Positions 19,379 to 29,652 are shown, counted from the stretch's first letter. The stretch: 64,000 bases of DNA from Pseudoalteromonas sp. H105 (GCF_001469215.1 NZ_LOFH01000005.1:186001-250000); one strand, 5' to 3'. The notes: generated by a model from the letters alone, not told the origin. Numbers and translations: made by a program.

Positions 19379-20080
19379 TTAAAGTGATTTTTCTATATCT
19401 TCTTGAGATGTATGACGAATATCTTTTCCATTAACAAAATAGATTATGTATTCAGCAATGTTTTGGCATCTATCACCAATGCGCTCTAATGAACGCACAG
19501 ACCAAACTAAATCCATTATTTTTGGAATTGAACGTGGATCTTCCATCATGTAGGTCATTATTTGGCGGGTAATTGCTTCATATTCGCGATCAACTTTGGC
19601 GTCTTCTTTATGTACTTCAAACGCTCGCTGGACGTCCATACGGGCAAATGCATCTAAAACATCATGCAGCATTTTAGACACTTGACGACCCATATTTTCA
19701 ATATTCACTAATAAATCTTGTTGGTCTTTAGTAAATGAATCTAATGCAACTTTAGCAATACGTTCAGCTTCATCGCCGATGCGCTCTAAATCTGCAATCG
19801 TCTTCGCTATTGCAATAACCAAACGTAAATCACTGGCAGCTGGTTGACGTCGTGCAATAATACGGGTGCACTCTTCATCAATATTTACTTCCATTGCATT
19901 CACTTTGTAATCGTTTTCACGCACTTTACGCGCAAGCTCTGCATCACCGTTACTAACCGCATCAAGCGCGCTGTTTAATTGTTGCTCAACTAAACCACCC
20001 ATGCTCAATACATGGTTACGTACATTTTCAAGCTCTTGATTAAAGCGACCTGAAATATGCTTATTAATATTGTGTTCCAT
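19379..20080 (-). CDS. phoU: Phosphate-specific transport system accessory protein PhoU
   Basis: 233 aa, two PhoU three-helix repeats with the metal-binding motifs [23 protein letters not shown] and [14 protein letters not shown], then a second [13 protein letters not shown]. PhoU links Pst transport to PhoR/PhoB signalling and restrains phosphate uptake. It is the last gene of pstC-pstA-pstB-phoU, 53 bp after pstB. Confidence 0.96.
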   Translation of the reverse strand: MEHNINKHISGRFNQELENVRNHVLSMGGLVEQQLNSALDAVSNGDAELARKVRENDYKVNAMEVNIDEECTRIIARRQPAASDLRLVIAIAKTIADLERIGDEAERIAKVALDSFTKDQQDLLVNIENMGRQVSKMLHDVLDAFARMDVQRAFEVHKEDAKVDREYEAITRQIMTYMMEDPRSIPKIMDLVWSVRSLERIGDRCQNIAEYIIYFVNGKDIRHTSQEDIEKSL

Positions 20081-20133
20081 TATTTACCTTCTTATCAAAT
20101 TCGTTTATTGCTGCAAAATACCAACACAAATGT

Positions 20134-20961
20134 CTAACCGTAACGACCTGTAATATAGTCTTCAGTTTTCTTTTTGTTTGGCGTAGTAAATAGGGTATTA
20201 GTATCTGAATACTCTATTAACTCACCCATGTACATAAATGCAGTTTGATCTGATACACGCGCTGCCTGTTGCATGTTATGCGTAACAATGACAACGGTAA
20301 ACTTGTTTTTTAAATCATTGATGAGCTCTTCAATGACTAGGGTAGAAATTGGATCGAGCGCCGATGTTGGTTCATCCAACAGCAATACTTCAGGTTCAAT
20401 GGCAATTGAACGCGCAATCACTAAACGCTGTTGCTGACCACCGGAAAGACCAAACGCACTGTCATGCAATCTGTCTTTTACTTCATCCCATAATGCGGCA
20501 CCACGAAGAGATTGCTCAACCACTTCATCTAGCTTACGCTTTTCTTTAATACCTTGTAAGCGCAGGCCATAAACCACATTCTCATAAATTGACTTAGGAA
20601 ATGGGTTTGGGCGTTGAAACACCATACCGACATTACGACGAAGCGCGGCTACATCAACGCTTTTATCGTATATATTTTGCCCATGAAGTAATATTTCACC
20701 TTCGATTCGGCAAATATCAACTAAATCATTCATGCGGTTAATACAACGCAAAAGCGTCGATTTACCACAACCTGACGGCCCGATAAATGCGGTTACTTGA
20801 CCTTTAGGGATCTTCATATTAACCGAGCTTAATGCTTGTTTATCACCATAGTAAAGATCCAAATCTTTGATCTCGAGTGCTGTTTGCTCTTTACCTAAAT
20901 TCTCTAAATCCAATTTCAAGCTTGTGCCTGACTGGTTTACTTGTGGAGCGACTGTAATCAT
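20134..20961 (-). CDS. pstB: Phosphate ABC transporter ATP-binding protein PstB
   Basis: 275 aa. Walker [14 protein letters not shown] (about 62-74), a Q-loop ([17 protein letters not shown], typical of PstB), ABC signature [14 protein letters not shown], and Walker [13 protein letters not shown] followed by the switch His in VTHN. It powers the PstCA permease. It has about 25 extra N-terminal residues compared with E. coli PstB, common in marine relatives. It starts 19 bp after pstA. Confidence 0.97.
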   Translation of the reverse strand: MITVAPQVNQSGTSLKLDLENLGKEQTALEIKDLDLYYGDKQALSSVNMKIPKGQVTAFIGPSGCGKSTLLRCINRMNDLVDICRIEGEILLHGQNIYDKSVDVAALRRNVGMVFQRPNPFPKSIYENVVYGLRLQGIKEKRKLDEVVEQSLRGAALWDEVKDRLHDSAFGLSGGQQQRLVIARSIAIEPEVLLLDEPTSALDPISTLVIEELINDLKNKFTVVIVTHNMQQAARVSDQTAFMYMGELIEYSDTNTLFTTPNKKKTEDYITGRYG

Positions 20962-20980
20962 GTCTTTTTACCTTTACTAA

Positions 20981-22645
20981 TTAATGCTCAAGCGATCTGT
21001 ATTTTTCACGTAAGTGATTACGTATGCCGATTGCTGTGATATTCAATGTGATGATCACTGATACTAATAAGAATGCAGTGGCATAAACCAACGGACGAGC
21101 CGCTTCGACATTCGGGCTTTGGAAGCCAACATCGTATATATGGAAGCCTAAGTGCATAAACTTTCTATCTAAGTGAAAATACGGGAAGTTACCATCAAGC
21201 GGTAATGTAGGCGCCATCTTAACAACACCAACTAGCATTAATGGGGCGACCTCACCCGCTGCTCGCGCAACCGCTAATATTAATCCTGTCATAATAGCAG
21301 GGCTAGCCATTGGCACAATAATCCGCCATAAAGTCTCTGCTTGCGTAGCACCTAATGCAAGTGAACCGTGACGTACAGTACTAGGAATACGTGATAAACC
21401 CTCTTCTGTCGATACAATAACAACTGGCAATGTAAGAATCGCCAGTGTCAATGCCGACCACATCACACCTGGTGTACCAAATACTGGGCTAGGCGCGGCT
21501 TCTGGGTAGAATAGTTGGTCTAAGCTTCCGCCTAGCACATAAACAAAGAAGCCTAAGCCGAATACACCATATACAATTGATGGAACACCCGCTAGGTTAA
21601 TAACAGCGATACGAATCATTTTTGTCACAGCATTCTTTGCTGCATATTCATGTAAGTAAATCGCCGCAACGACACCAAATGGCGTAACAATAACAGCCAT
21701 TAGCATTACCATAAATACCGTACCAAATATAGCAGGGAAAACCCCCCCTTCCGTATTCGCTTCACGTGGGTCATCTGAAATAAACTTGCCCAATTGCACA
21801 AAGTAGTGACCTAGTTTCGCAAAAAAGCCCATATCATTGGGTAACCAAAAATCGAGCACTTGGTAAAGTGGTATTGTGACACTTTCCCCGCGCATGTCTT
21901 TAACGGTTACTTTATCGCGCTTTGCCTGGTTACGAAGTGCAAAAAGTTGTTTTTCTAGTACCAAGTAATCGGCTCTAAGCGCCGCACGTTGTTGAGCAAG
22001 CTCTGCAACTCGCTCATCAGTCAGCGCATCATCTAATAAGTAAGACTTCTCCTGAAGACGCAAACGTTCTAGCGCATAGTTGATATGGCCGATGTCACCG
22101 TCTTGTAGATCGGCAGCTTGATCATTTAAATCCACTGCGCGATCAACCAATTCTTCCAGTACTTGTTTTTTATTGTCAGTAATGACTTGCCCGTCTTTTA
22201 TCACTGTTTCAATATAGCCGTAAAAATTACCATTTTTACTACGTTCAAATACTGCAAGATCCGCAGGAGTCGTCTTTGATTTTATATCCGTTTCAAGTAC
22301 CCAACGGAAATCTAAATCTACATATTCACGGTTACCTGTTTTAATAAGTAAACGTTCTAATTGCTCTTTTTCAAAGCCTGATAAATCCACGCCCATTGCT
22401 TCAAGACGTGACTTTGGCACCATTTCTCGGTCATATACTTCACCAATCACGGTTTGTTTTGTTACTGAGCCATCAAGCTCAAATTGCACCACCTGTGAAG
22501 GCCAGAAAAAGCTTAACCCTTTCCATGCAATCATTGCTAATAATCCAAGAACAGATATCAAGCTGATACTTACTGCACCACCTGTCATCCATATCCAAGG
22601 AGAACCTGACTTAAACCACTGCTTTACCATGTCGTGTTTCTCCAA
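20981..22645 (-). CDS. pstA: Phosphate ABC transporter permease PstA (long form)
   Basis: 554 aa, against about 300 in E. coli. An N-terminal TM (about 16-40) is followed by a long, charged, largely helical extracytoplasmic segment to about residue 290. The permease domain with its EAA-type loop (GSLALGATQAETLWRIIVPMASP) fills the C-terminal half. This long form is common in marine gammaproteobacteria. The start codon directly abuts the pstC stop, indicating translational coupling. Confidence 0.95.
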   Translation of the reverse strand: MEKHDMVKQWFKSGSPWIWMTGGAVSISLISVLGLLAMIAWKGLSFFWPSQVVQFELDGSVTKQTVIGEVYDREMVPKSRLEAMGVDLSGFEKEQLERLLIKTGNREYVDLDFRWVLETDIKSKTTPADLAVFERSKNGNFYGYIETVIKDGQVITDNKKQVLEELVDRAVDLNDQAADLQDGDIGHINYALERLRLQEKSYLLDDALTDERVAELAQQRAALRADYLVLEKQLFALRNQAKRDKVTVKDMRGESVTIPLYQVLDFWLPNDMGFFAKLGHYFVQLGKFISDDPREANTEGGVFPAIFGTVFMVMLMAVIVTPFGVVAAIYLHEYAAKNAVTKMIRIAVINLAGVPSIVYGVFGLGFFVYVLGGSLDQLFYPEAAPSPVFGTPGVMWSALTLAILTLPVVIVSTEEGLSRIPSTVRHGSLALGATQAETLWRIIVPMASPAIMTGLILAVARAAGEVAPLMLVGVVKMAPTLPLDGNFPYFHLDRKFMHLGFHIYDVGFQSPNVEAARPLVYATAFLLVSVIITLNITAIGIRNHLREKYRSLEH

Positions 22646-24880
22646 TTACATTGAGCTGTATTTATCACGCAGTTGCTGACGAACAAACTCAGCCACTGTG
22701 TTGAAAATAAAGGTAAATATGAATAATACAAATGCCGCTAAGAAGAGGATTCGATAATGTGAACTCCCCACTTCAGATTCTGGCATTTCAACTGCAATAT
22801 TGGCCGCTAGCGTACGCATACCTTGGAAAATACTCCAATCCATAATCGGTGTGTTACCTGTTGCCATAAGCACAATCATGGTTTCCCCCACTGCGCGACC
22901 TAATCCCATCATCACCGCAGAGAAAATACCTGGGCTGGCGGTTAAAAGCACAACGCTAACCAATGTCTGCCATTGTGTTGCGCCTAAGGCAAGTGACCCA
23001 TTTGAAAGGTGCTTAGGAACACTGAATACCGCATCTTCTGCGATAGAGAAGATAGTCGGTATAACAGCAAAGCCCATCGCAATACCGACAACTAATGAGT
23101 TACGTTGGTCAAATGTCATTCCTAACTCATTCGTTAGGTATTGACGAACATTACCATCAAACATCCACAATTCTATTGCGCCGCTCATTGCAAACGCTAA
23201 CCAGCCGATTAATAGCACTACCGGAATAAGTAAAATTGAATGTGACCCTTCAGGAATACGATGACGAATACCTGCTGGCAATTTTGTCCAACCATACGCT
23301 GTTGCAATAATCCCCACCGGAAGCATAATCAATAAACCAACGATGGCAGGTAAGTGCTCTTCGATTAATGGCGCAAGCCATAAACCCGCTAAGAACCCTA
23401 AAATTACCGTGGGTAATGCTTCCATGATTTCGACAGTCGGCTTAACCACTTTACGCAGCTCACTCGACATAAAGTACGCAGTATATACAGCCGCTGATAA
23501 TGCAATTGGCACAGCAAATAACATGGCGTACATCGCCGCTTTAATTGTACCAAACGAGATCGGTACTAAAGAAAACTTCGATTCAAAGTCATCACTCGCA
23601 GAGGTTGATTGCCAAATGTATCCGGGTTCTGGATAACCTTCATACCATACCTCTTGCCATAAGGCTGACCATGTCACCTCTGGGTGTTCGTTATGAATAT
23701 CGACCACTGTTAATTTGTTGTCAGCTAAAATAAGTGCTGCATTTGAACGCGGTGCAATTGCAAAATTTTCGATTGCTCCATCGCTTATTTTACCTTGCCA
23801 AAGTTTTGCTTCACTGGTGGTGTAGTACAAACCTAACTCACCATTTGAACTGGTAGTGAAAAACGTACGGCGGTAAAACTCAGTAAATATATCTAATTTG
23901 TCCTGTTTTGCTGTTTCAAAAGCCCTAATTTTTTGATATTCACGTCCATCATCTGTGTTTACTTCAAACCACTGAGATACTTCACCATTGTCATTAGCCA
24001 ACATCAATGAGTTCGCGCCAGCTAAAAGCTCTGCAGAAACTAGGTTTGCATTCTCTTCATTAGCGGCCAAAACTTGAATTAACTCAACATCACTTGGGAA
24101 ACGTGTGTCGTAGATATAAATTTGATTTGCCGTGCGAACAAAAGTACGGGTTGTATCTGGAGACATGAGTAATTGATCAATTCGGCCTTCAACATCAAGC
24201 TCAGTTCGCTCAACTTGCCACTCTATTTCACCAGTGAACATGTTCTCTTCCGCAATAAAGCTGCTAAACATCACGCGTTTATCAACTGTCTGCGCCACGA
24301 TGGCCGTTTTCTCTTCGTAGTGACTAAATGCAAACTGAGCAATAGCAGCCCCCTGATCATCGACAGCCAAGGATAATTCACCTAGCGGATAATCTAAACG
24401 TGGTGTGAGTTTGCGTTTGTCGTTTGGAAAAGTAACTAAAAACTTTGGCACAACGATCACTGCTGAACCATTCTCCAACCCATAGGCATATTGCCCTTGA
24501 AAAGGTGCACTGGTCGCAAAGCTTGATACCTTAGCATCGAGTTTAACTGGTAGGCTCGTTAGTTTTTTGCCGAATGTTTGCTTTTCTACGCTGTAGAAAT
24601 CAACAACACCTGCTTTGGTAAGTAAAAATGCAACTTCAGTTTGCTCTTCTACACCTAAGCCAGCAATTTGCTCAGCATTAGTTAATGGAAAGCTATCACG
24701 CGTTTCCACATCTGCTGATTCAAAAATAGGTTGAACTACATAAAGCAAATAGAAAAATATCAACAGCAGCGCTATTAACACCATTATACCGCCAGCAGTA
24801 ATGCTGTATTGGGCAAACCGGTCTTTAAATAGACGGCTTCTATCCGTATTGAAAGACGGTTTATTCGGATTGGAAGTCAT
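22646..24880 (-). CDS. pstC: Phosphate ABC transporter permease PstC (long form)
   Basis: 744 aa, more than twice E. coli PstC. The N-terminal TM (about 25-50) is followed by a roughly 350-residue extracytoplasmic region that reads like a beta-propeller-type domain (repeating strands such as SGTSANQIYIYDTR-like blocks). The permease domain at about 440-740 has the EAA loop GSLALGATQWQTLVSVVLL. I chose the ATG at 24880 because AAAGGTG lies 6-7 bp before it; the frame is open to 24925. A Pho box and a TATAAT -10 lie upstream. No pstS is adjacent, so the binding protein must be encoded elsewhere. Confidence 0.95.
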   Translation of the reverse strand: MTSNPNKPSFNTDRSRLFKDRFAQYSITAGGIMVLIALLLIFFYLLYVVQPIFESADVETRDSFPLTNAEQIAGLGVEEQTEVAFLLTKAGVVDFYSVEKQTFGKKLTSLPVKLDAKVSSFATSAPFQGQYAYGLENGSAVIVVPKFLVTFPNDKRKLTPRLDYPLGELSLAVDDQGAAIAQFAFSHYEEKTAIVAQTVDKRVMFSSFIAEENMFTGEIEWQVERTELDVEGRIDQLLMSPDTTRTFVRTANQIYIYDTRFPSDVELIQVLAANEENANLVSAELLAGANSLMLANDNGEVSQWFEVNTDDGREYQKIRAFETAKQDKLDIFTEFYRRTFFTTSSNGELGLYYTTSEAKLWQGKISDGAIENFAIAPRSNAALILADNKLTVVDIHNEHPEVTWSALWQEVWYEGYPEPGYIWQSTSASDDFESKFSLVPISFGTIKAAMYAMLFAVPIALSAAVYTAYFMSSELRKVVKPTVEIMEALPTVILGFLAGLWLAPLIEEHLPAIVGLLIMLPVGIIATAYGWTKLPAGIRHRIPEGSHSILLIPVVLLIGWLAFAMSGAIELWMFDGNVRQYLTNELGMTFDQRNSLVVGIAMGFAVIPTIFSIAEDAVFSVPKHLSNGSLALGATQWQTLVSVVLLTASPGIFSAVMMGLGRAVGETMIVLMATGNTPIMDWSIFQGMRTLAANIAVEMPESEVGSSHYRILFLAAFVLFIFTFIFNTVAEFVRQQLRDKYSSM

Positions 24881-24910
24881 CGAAACACCTTTAAAACTTA
24901 ACGTTGACCT

Positions 24911-24944
24911 ATTATATTTCACCAAGATGACAGTAATGTTACAG
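24911..24944 (-). promoter_or_regulatory. Pho box and -10 of the pst operon promoter
   Basis: On the minus strand, CTGTAAC-ATTA-CTGTCAT (24944-24927) matches the PhoB box consensus of two CTGTCAT-type heptamers 11 bp apart. Exactly 10 bp further is TATAAT (24916-24911), the spacing seen at E. coli PhoB-activated promoters, where the box replaces the -35. The pstC ATG is 30 bp beyond the -10. This is direct evidence for phosphate-starvation control. Confidence 0.88.
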
Positions 24945-25256
24945 ACGTCATAATAGGGTTAATTAGCTTTTACCTAAAATTGACAGCGACAAAGCCTATT
25001 ATTAATCAACACATTAGCATGCTGCTGCTAACATGAGAAAAATTCAACTTAGCAATATTACATAATAAACATGGAGTTAACTACACTAAGCATAAGCAGT
25101 TTACTTATTCTTTGTATCAATATGGAACCAAACCCAACAAAAATTGGACAAAATAACTAACTGAGTCAATACTCAACGTGGCTTTATAAACATAATAATC
25201 ATTCAACTATTTCATGCCGGTGCATTTTTCATAGCGGCAATTTTAGGAACCTACTC
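24945..25256. other. pstC/gcvR divergent intergenic region
   Basis: About 310 bp, AT-rich, without an ORF I would support. It must hold the promoter of the GcvR-like gene. No pstS or other Pst component is present. Confidence 0.6.
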
Positions 25257-25763
25257 ATGAAGCAATTAGTTATCACTATTTTAGGGCAAGACCGCCCGGG
25301 CCTTGTCGAAGACATTTCTTCTGCCATTTTAAGTCATCATGGAAACTGGTTAACAAGTAATTTGAGCCATTTAGCGGGCCACTTTGCAGGAATTTTAGAA
25401 GTGGCTGTGCCTGAAGAGCACCTTAAAGAGTTACAAGTTGCACTTGATGAACTCCCTAATTTAGAAGTTAAAATTGAAAACGGCGTCGAGTCAGTTGAAA
25501 ACATGCCAGCTGAAACGCTTAATTTTGTTATCACCGGTAATGACCGCCCAGGCATAGTGCAAGAGCTTGCCAGTGTCATTAGACATAAAGGCGCCAGCAT
25601 TACCCACTTAAACTCTAAGCAGCAAAGCGCGCCAAATTGGGGGGTGCCTATTTTTAGTGCAGTTGCAACAATTGAACTTCCTGCGGGTATGAACAAAGAT
25701 GAAGTTGTTAATGCTCTTGAAGCAATCACGGCAGATTTAATCGTTGATATTGAAACGGCATAA
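25257..25763 (+). CDS. ACT-domain protein, GcvR-like
   Basis: 168 aa made of two ACT domains (about 3-75 and 88-160). Each starts with the typical nucleotide/amino-acid-binding loop: ILGQDRPGLVEDISSAI in the first and ITGNDRPGIVQELASVI in the second. This is the architecture of GcvR, which in E. coli represses the glycine cleavage operon through GcvA. No gcv gene is nearby, so the target is uncertain. The ATG has AGGAAC upstream. Confidence 0.85.
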   Translation: MKQLVITILGQDRPGLVEDISSAILSHHGNWLTSNLSHLAGHFAGILEVAVPEEHLKELQVALDELPNLEVKIENGVESVENMPAETLNFVITGNDRPGIVQELASVIRHKGASITHLNSKQQSAPNWGVPIFSAVATIELPAGMNKDEVVNALEAITADLIVDIETA

Positions 25764-25819
25764 ACTTACCCATTTCACTCTTCAATTCCCATGACAAATG
25801 TGTAATGAAATTGACATGT

Positions 25820-25837
25820 TTGTCATGATAATGTCAT
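25820..25837 (+). promoter_or_regulatory. Pho box upstream of ppk
   Basis: TTGTCAT-GATA-ATGTCAT matches the 18-bp PhoB box (two CTGTCAT-like heptamers 11 bp apart), 45 bp upstream of the ppk ATG. Candidate -10 elements are TATCTT (10 bp after the box) or TACTAT (7 bp after). It places ppk-ppx in the same phosphate-starvation regulon as pstC. Confidence 0.8.
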
Positions 25838-25882
25838 CTTTTTGTACTATCTTTTAAGGAGACGTTATTTAAGGAATGAATC

Positions 25883-27970
25883 ATGAATGCTTGCTCAAAC
25901 GTGTCGCAAACAATTACTTATTTTGCCCCAGAATTAAGCTGGCTGTCGTTTAATGACCGTGTATTGCAAGAAGCCGCTGACGAGAGCAACCCTATTATAG
26001 AACGCATGCGCTTTTTAGGGATCTTTTCTAATAATTTAGATGAGTTTTTTAGAGTCCGCGTTGCTGATGTAAAGCGTAGAATACTACTCAATAAATTACC
26101 TGATACTAATTTTGATGAAGACGAGATATTACTTGCTGAGATTCAGCAAAAAATTCTGCAATTAACCAAAAAATTTAATGCCATTCACCAGCAAATCCTC
26201 TGCGACTTAAATGATCATAACATTCACGTGGATCGCCCAGAAACTCTTAGTGATTTTCACATCAATTGGTTGAAGACCTTTTTTCATGACAAAGTTCTCC
26301 AGCATATTTCTCCCATCATGCTGGATGAAAATAAAGATTACTCTGACCACATCAACGATACAATGACCTACATTTTTGTCGAAATGCTCAGTGATAAAAG
26401 CCATTATGCAATGCTCGAAGTACCAACCGATAGAGTCCCTAGGTTTGTAATTTTACCTCCGGAGAAAACGCGTCGTCACAAAACAATTGTATTACTCGAT
26501 GATATTATTTTGTTTTTTATTAACGATGTATTTAGTAACTTTTTCAGTTTTAATGAAATACAAGGTCACTCTATCAAACTCACCCGTGACGCCGAGTACA
26601 ACTTAGACGACGAATTAGAAGAAGGCATTCTTGATAAAATGTCCAAAGGCTTAAAGCAACGAGTGTATGCCGAGCCTGTTAGGCTGGTATATGATCAAGT
26701 CATGCCTGAGTCGATGCTTAAAGTGATGAAAAAGCGTTTAGGGGTCACCCATCATGATGCCCTTATACCGGGCGGACGCTACCGTAACTTTAGAGACTTC
26801 ATCGGCTTCCCTAATATAGGACGTCAATATCTAGAGAATAAAAATTTACCCGTTTTACAAAGCAGCTCATTTAATACCCATGCAAGTGTATTTGACGCAA
26901 TTACTCAGCAGGATATTTTACTTTACTACCCTTACCACACTTTTAACCACTTACTTGAGTATGTACGCCAGGCTGCATTTGACCCTAAAGTGACTCAAAT
27001 AAAAGTAAATATTTATCGTGTGGCCAGTAAATCACGGTTAATTTCATCACTGATTAATGCGGCAAAAAATGGAAAAAAAGTCACCGTTATGGTGGAGTTA
27101 AAAGCACGCTTTGATGAAGAAAATAACATTAAATGGGCAAAGGTATTAAGCGCTGCAGGCATTAAAGTTATTTTTGGTATCCCCGCATTAAAAGTACACA
27201 GTAAACTATGTATTATCCACCGCCGTGAAAAAGGTCAAATTGTAAAATATGCACACATAGGCACCGGTAATTTCCACGAGAAAACCGCTAAAATTTACAC
27301 TGACTTTAGTTTATTTACCAAGCATAGCGGCATTTGTGATGAAAGTGACAGCGTATTTAAATTTATAGAGAACAGCTATAAACCGTTTGTTTTTGAGCAC
27401 TTAATGATCTCGCCTGTTAATGCGCGAACAGTCCTTAATAAATTGATTTTACAAGAAGTAACAAACGTCGAGAGCGGTAAATCAGGGAAAATATCTATTA
27501 AAGTCAATAACCTTGTCGATAAAGAGCTGATTGATAATTTATATTTCGCTGCGCGCAAAGGGGTCAAGATTAAGATTATCGTACGTGGTATGTGCTCTTT
27601 AGTGCCTGGCATTGTAAACTTTAGCGATAATATTCGTGTAATAAGCATTGTCGACCGTTTTTTAGAGCACCCACGAGTCATGATATTTGGTACTAAAGGT
27701 GAGGAAAAAGTATATATCTCATCAGCAGATTGGATGACACGAAACTTAGATCACCGTGTTGAAGTGGGCGTTCCCATTTACGATGAAAAGCTGAAACAGC
27801 TCATTATTGATATCATCGACTTACAATTTAAAGACCGTACAAAAGCACGTATCATTGATAGTGAACAAAAAAATCTCTATGTTAAACGCGGGAATCGCAA
27901 AAAGATTCGCTCGCAAATAGCAATCCATGACCTCTTAAAAAAATGGGAACACAATTACCATAATGAATAA
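25883..27970 (+). CDS. ppk1: Polyphosphate kinase 1
   Basis: Reversibly polymerises ATP gamma-phosphate into polyphosphate. 695 aa, typical. The N-terminal domain has LSWLSFNDRVLQEAAD and NNLDEFFRVRVA; a central domain precedes two phospholipase-D-like catalytic domains. The autophosphorylated histidine is H439 in ALKVHSKLC (H435 in E. coli). The motifs HIGTGNFHEKTAKIYTD and SSADWMTRNLDHRVEVGVP are present. The start has AAGGA 7 bp upstream. It overlaps ppx by 8 bp and has a Pho box before it. Confidence 0.97.
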   Translation: MNACSNVSQTITYFAPELSWLSFNDRVLQEAADESNPIIERMRFLGIFSNNLDEFFRVRVADVKRRILLNKLPDTNFDEDEILLAEIQQKILQLTKKFNAIHQQILCDLNDHNIHVDRPETLSDFHINWLKTFFHDKVLQHISPIMLDENKDYSDHINDTMTYIFVEMLSDKSHYAMLEVPTDRVPRFVILPPEKTRRHKTIVLLDDIILFFINDVFSNFFSFNEIQGHSIKLTRDAEYNLDDELEEGILDKMSKGLKQRVYAEPVRLVYDQVMPESMLKVMKKRLGVTHHDALIPGGRYRNFRDFIGFPNIGRQYLENKNLPVLQSSSFNTHASVFDAITQQDILLYYPYHTFNHLLEYVRQAAFDPKVTQIKVNIYRVASKSRLISSLINAAKNGKKVTVMVELKARFDEENNIKWAKVLSAAGIKVIFGIPALKVHSKLCIIHRREKGQIVKYAHIGTGNFHEKTAKIYTDFSLFTKHSGICDESDSVFKFIENSYKPFVFEHLMISPVNARTVLNKLILQEVTNVESGKSGKISIKVNNLVDKELIDNLYFAARKGVKIKIIVRGMCSLVPGIVNFSDNIRVISIVDRFLEHPRVMIFGTKGEEKVYISSADWMTRNLDHRVEVGVPIYDEKLKQLIIDIIDLQFKDRTKARIIDSEQKNLYVKRGNRKKIRSQIAIHDLLKKWEHNYHNE

Positions 27971-29450
27971 TTATCCTTCGATTGCTGCCGTTGATTTAGG
28001 CTCAAACAGTTTTCACTTAGTGGTAGCAAGAGAAGTGGATGGCTCTTTGCAGATTCTTCACAAAGAGAAGCAGCGCGTATATTTGGCTGATGGGCTGGAT
28101 GATAAGTACCAACTTAGCCAAGCTGCAACCGAGCGTGCTTTAGCCGTATTAAAACAGTTCGCCACTACATTGCAGGACTTCCCTGCGAGTAATGTAAAAA
28201 TAGCCGCAACGTATACTTTAAGGCGCGCCAAGAACATTAATGCGTTTTTAACACAAGCAAGTAAGGTTTTTCCTTATCATATTGATGTTATATCTGGGCA
28301 AGAAGAGGCGCGTTTAATTTATCAAGGTGTGGCGCATTATATCCATCATGATGAAAACCGCTTAGTTGTCGATATTGGTGGTGGCAGTACTGAACTCATT
28401 ATCGGTAAACACTTTAAGCACTCATTGCTCAGTAGCCGTAATATGGGGTGTGTTAGTTATAGTAAACAGTTTTTTGCTGATGGGATCATTAATGGCAAGC
28501 GCTTTAATAAAGCGCAAATCAGAGCAGAGCAAGAACTTGAGGTTATTTATGCCAGCTATATAGGTGCTGGCTGGGACGCTGTGGTAGGCACTTCCGGAAC
28601 AATAAAGTCGATTCTTGCAATGATCATTGCAAATGATCCACAGCAAAAAACCATTACCCTAGAGCGCTTACTTGAACTAAAAACGCAGTTTATCGCTGCT
28701 AAAACAATTGATAACTTACTTATCACGGGATTAAGTCCTGAGCGACAAGTCAGTATTTGCGGCGGGTTGGCTATTTTAATCGCTATTTTTAAGTTATTTA
28801 ACATCGACGAAATGGATTACAGTGACTTCTCATTGCGAGAAGGGCTACTTCATGAAATGCAGCAAAAGTTGGCACTCAAAGATATTCGTACTAATACAAT
28901 TGCTAACTTAAGTGAAAGAAATGCTATTGATAAAGTGCACGCTGGACGAGTCGCAAACACCGCTGATTGGCTTTTTATCCAAGTGCAAAAAGAGTGGCAA
29001 CTGGACTCGCTAGATAATCATCAGTTACTCGTTTGGGCTGCACAATTGCATGAAATAGGCTTGAGTATTAATTCATCAGGCCTGCATAAGCACAGTGCCT
29101 ATGTCGTTGAAAACAGCCAGCTGCCTGGCTTCACACAGCAACAGCAAACATTGCTGAGTTGTTTGATACGTTTTTATCGTAAAAAAATTCGCTTAGAAGC
29201 ATTCCCTCAACTTCTTTCGCTACCCCATTTTCAGATTTTACAGCTCATTGTATTACTCAGGTTAGCGGTATTATTAAATCAGAAGCGTCTGAGTGATCAA
29301 CACCAAGATCTGGCGGTAACTGTAAAGGGTAATAGTATGCTATTACAATTCCCTGTAGGGTGGTTAAGCGAACAAACATTGCTATTAGCTGACTTACAAC
29401 AGGAACAAAAATACTTAAAGAAAGTCGGGTTTTTAATCGACTTTTGTTGA
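27963..29450 (+). CDS. ppx: Exopolyphosphatase (Ppx/GppA family)
   Basis: 495 aa. The N-terminal ASKHA phosphatase fold starts AAVDLGSNSFHLVVAREVDG and has the second phosphate loop VDIGGGSTELIIG and GTSGTIKS. A C-terminal HD-like helical domain starts near residue 310 (VHAGRVANTADWL, LHEIGLSIN). Removes terminal phosphates from polyphosphate and may also act on pppGpp. Its start overlaps the end of ppk by 8 bp, so the polymerase and hydrolase are translationally coupled. Confidence 0.95.
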   Translation: MNNYPSIAAVDLGSNSFHLVVAREVDGSLQILHKEKQRVYLADGLDDKYQLSQAATERALAVLKQFATTLQDFPASNVKIAATYTLRRAKNINAFLTQASKVFPYHIDVISGQEEARLIYQGVAHYIHHDENRLVVDIGGGSTELIIGKHFKHSLLSSRNMGCVSYSKQFFADGIINGKRFNKAQIRAEQELEVIYASYIGAGWDAVVGTSGTIKSILAMIIANDPQQKTITLERLLELKTQFIAAKTIDNLLITGLSPERQVSICGGLAILIAIFKLFNIDEMDYSDFSLREGLLHEMQQKLALKDIRTNTIANLSERNAIDKVHAGRVANTADWLFIQVQKEWQLDSLDNHQLLVWAAQLHEIGLSINSSGLHKHSAYVVENSQLPGFTQQQQTLLSCLIRFYRKKIRLEAFPQLLSLPHFQILQLIVLLRLAVLLNQKRLSDQHQDLAVTVKGNSMLLQFPVGWLSEQTLLLADLQQEQKYLKKVGFLIDFC

Positions 29451-29460
29451 TTAAAGTGAC

Positions 29461-29482
29461 ACGGGTAGCAAACACTACCCGT
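29461..29482 (+). terminator. Hairpin after ppx
   Basis: ACGGGTAG and CTACCCGT form a perfect 8-bp stem with a 6-nt loop, 10 bp after the ppx stop. The downstream sequence is not T-rich, so it is a weak intrinsic terminator or an mRNA 3'-end stabiliser. The rest of the 200-bp gap to cusA shows nothing more. Confidence 0.5.
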
Positions 29483-29652
29483 ATCATCTTAATAAATCAT
29501 CAGGTTAATTACATACCCTTGCCGTGATTAAATGCGGGTTCCTGCCAAACAAATAGATAGTTTAAGATCAATAAAAACAGATGATGTACTACATATAGGT
29601 CGATTAAAAATACACCTTACACATCCCCTGTCAAAGTAATGGAGCGATTGCA

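Noticed and set aside
24945-25256. pstS or a small gene upstream of pstC
   Set aside because: No long frame and no signal peptide is visible; the short frames found lack ribosome-binding sites.
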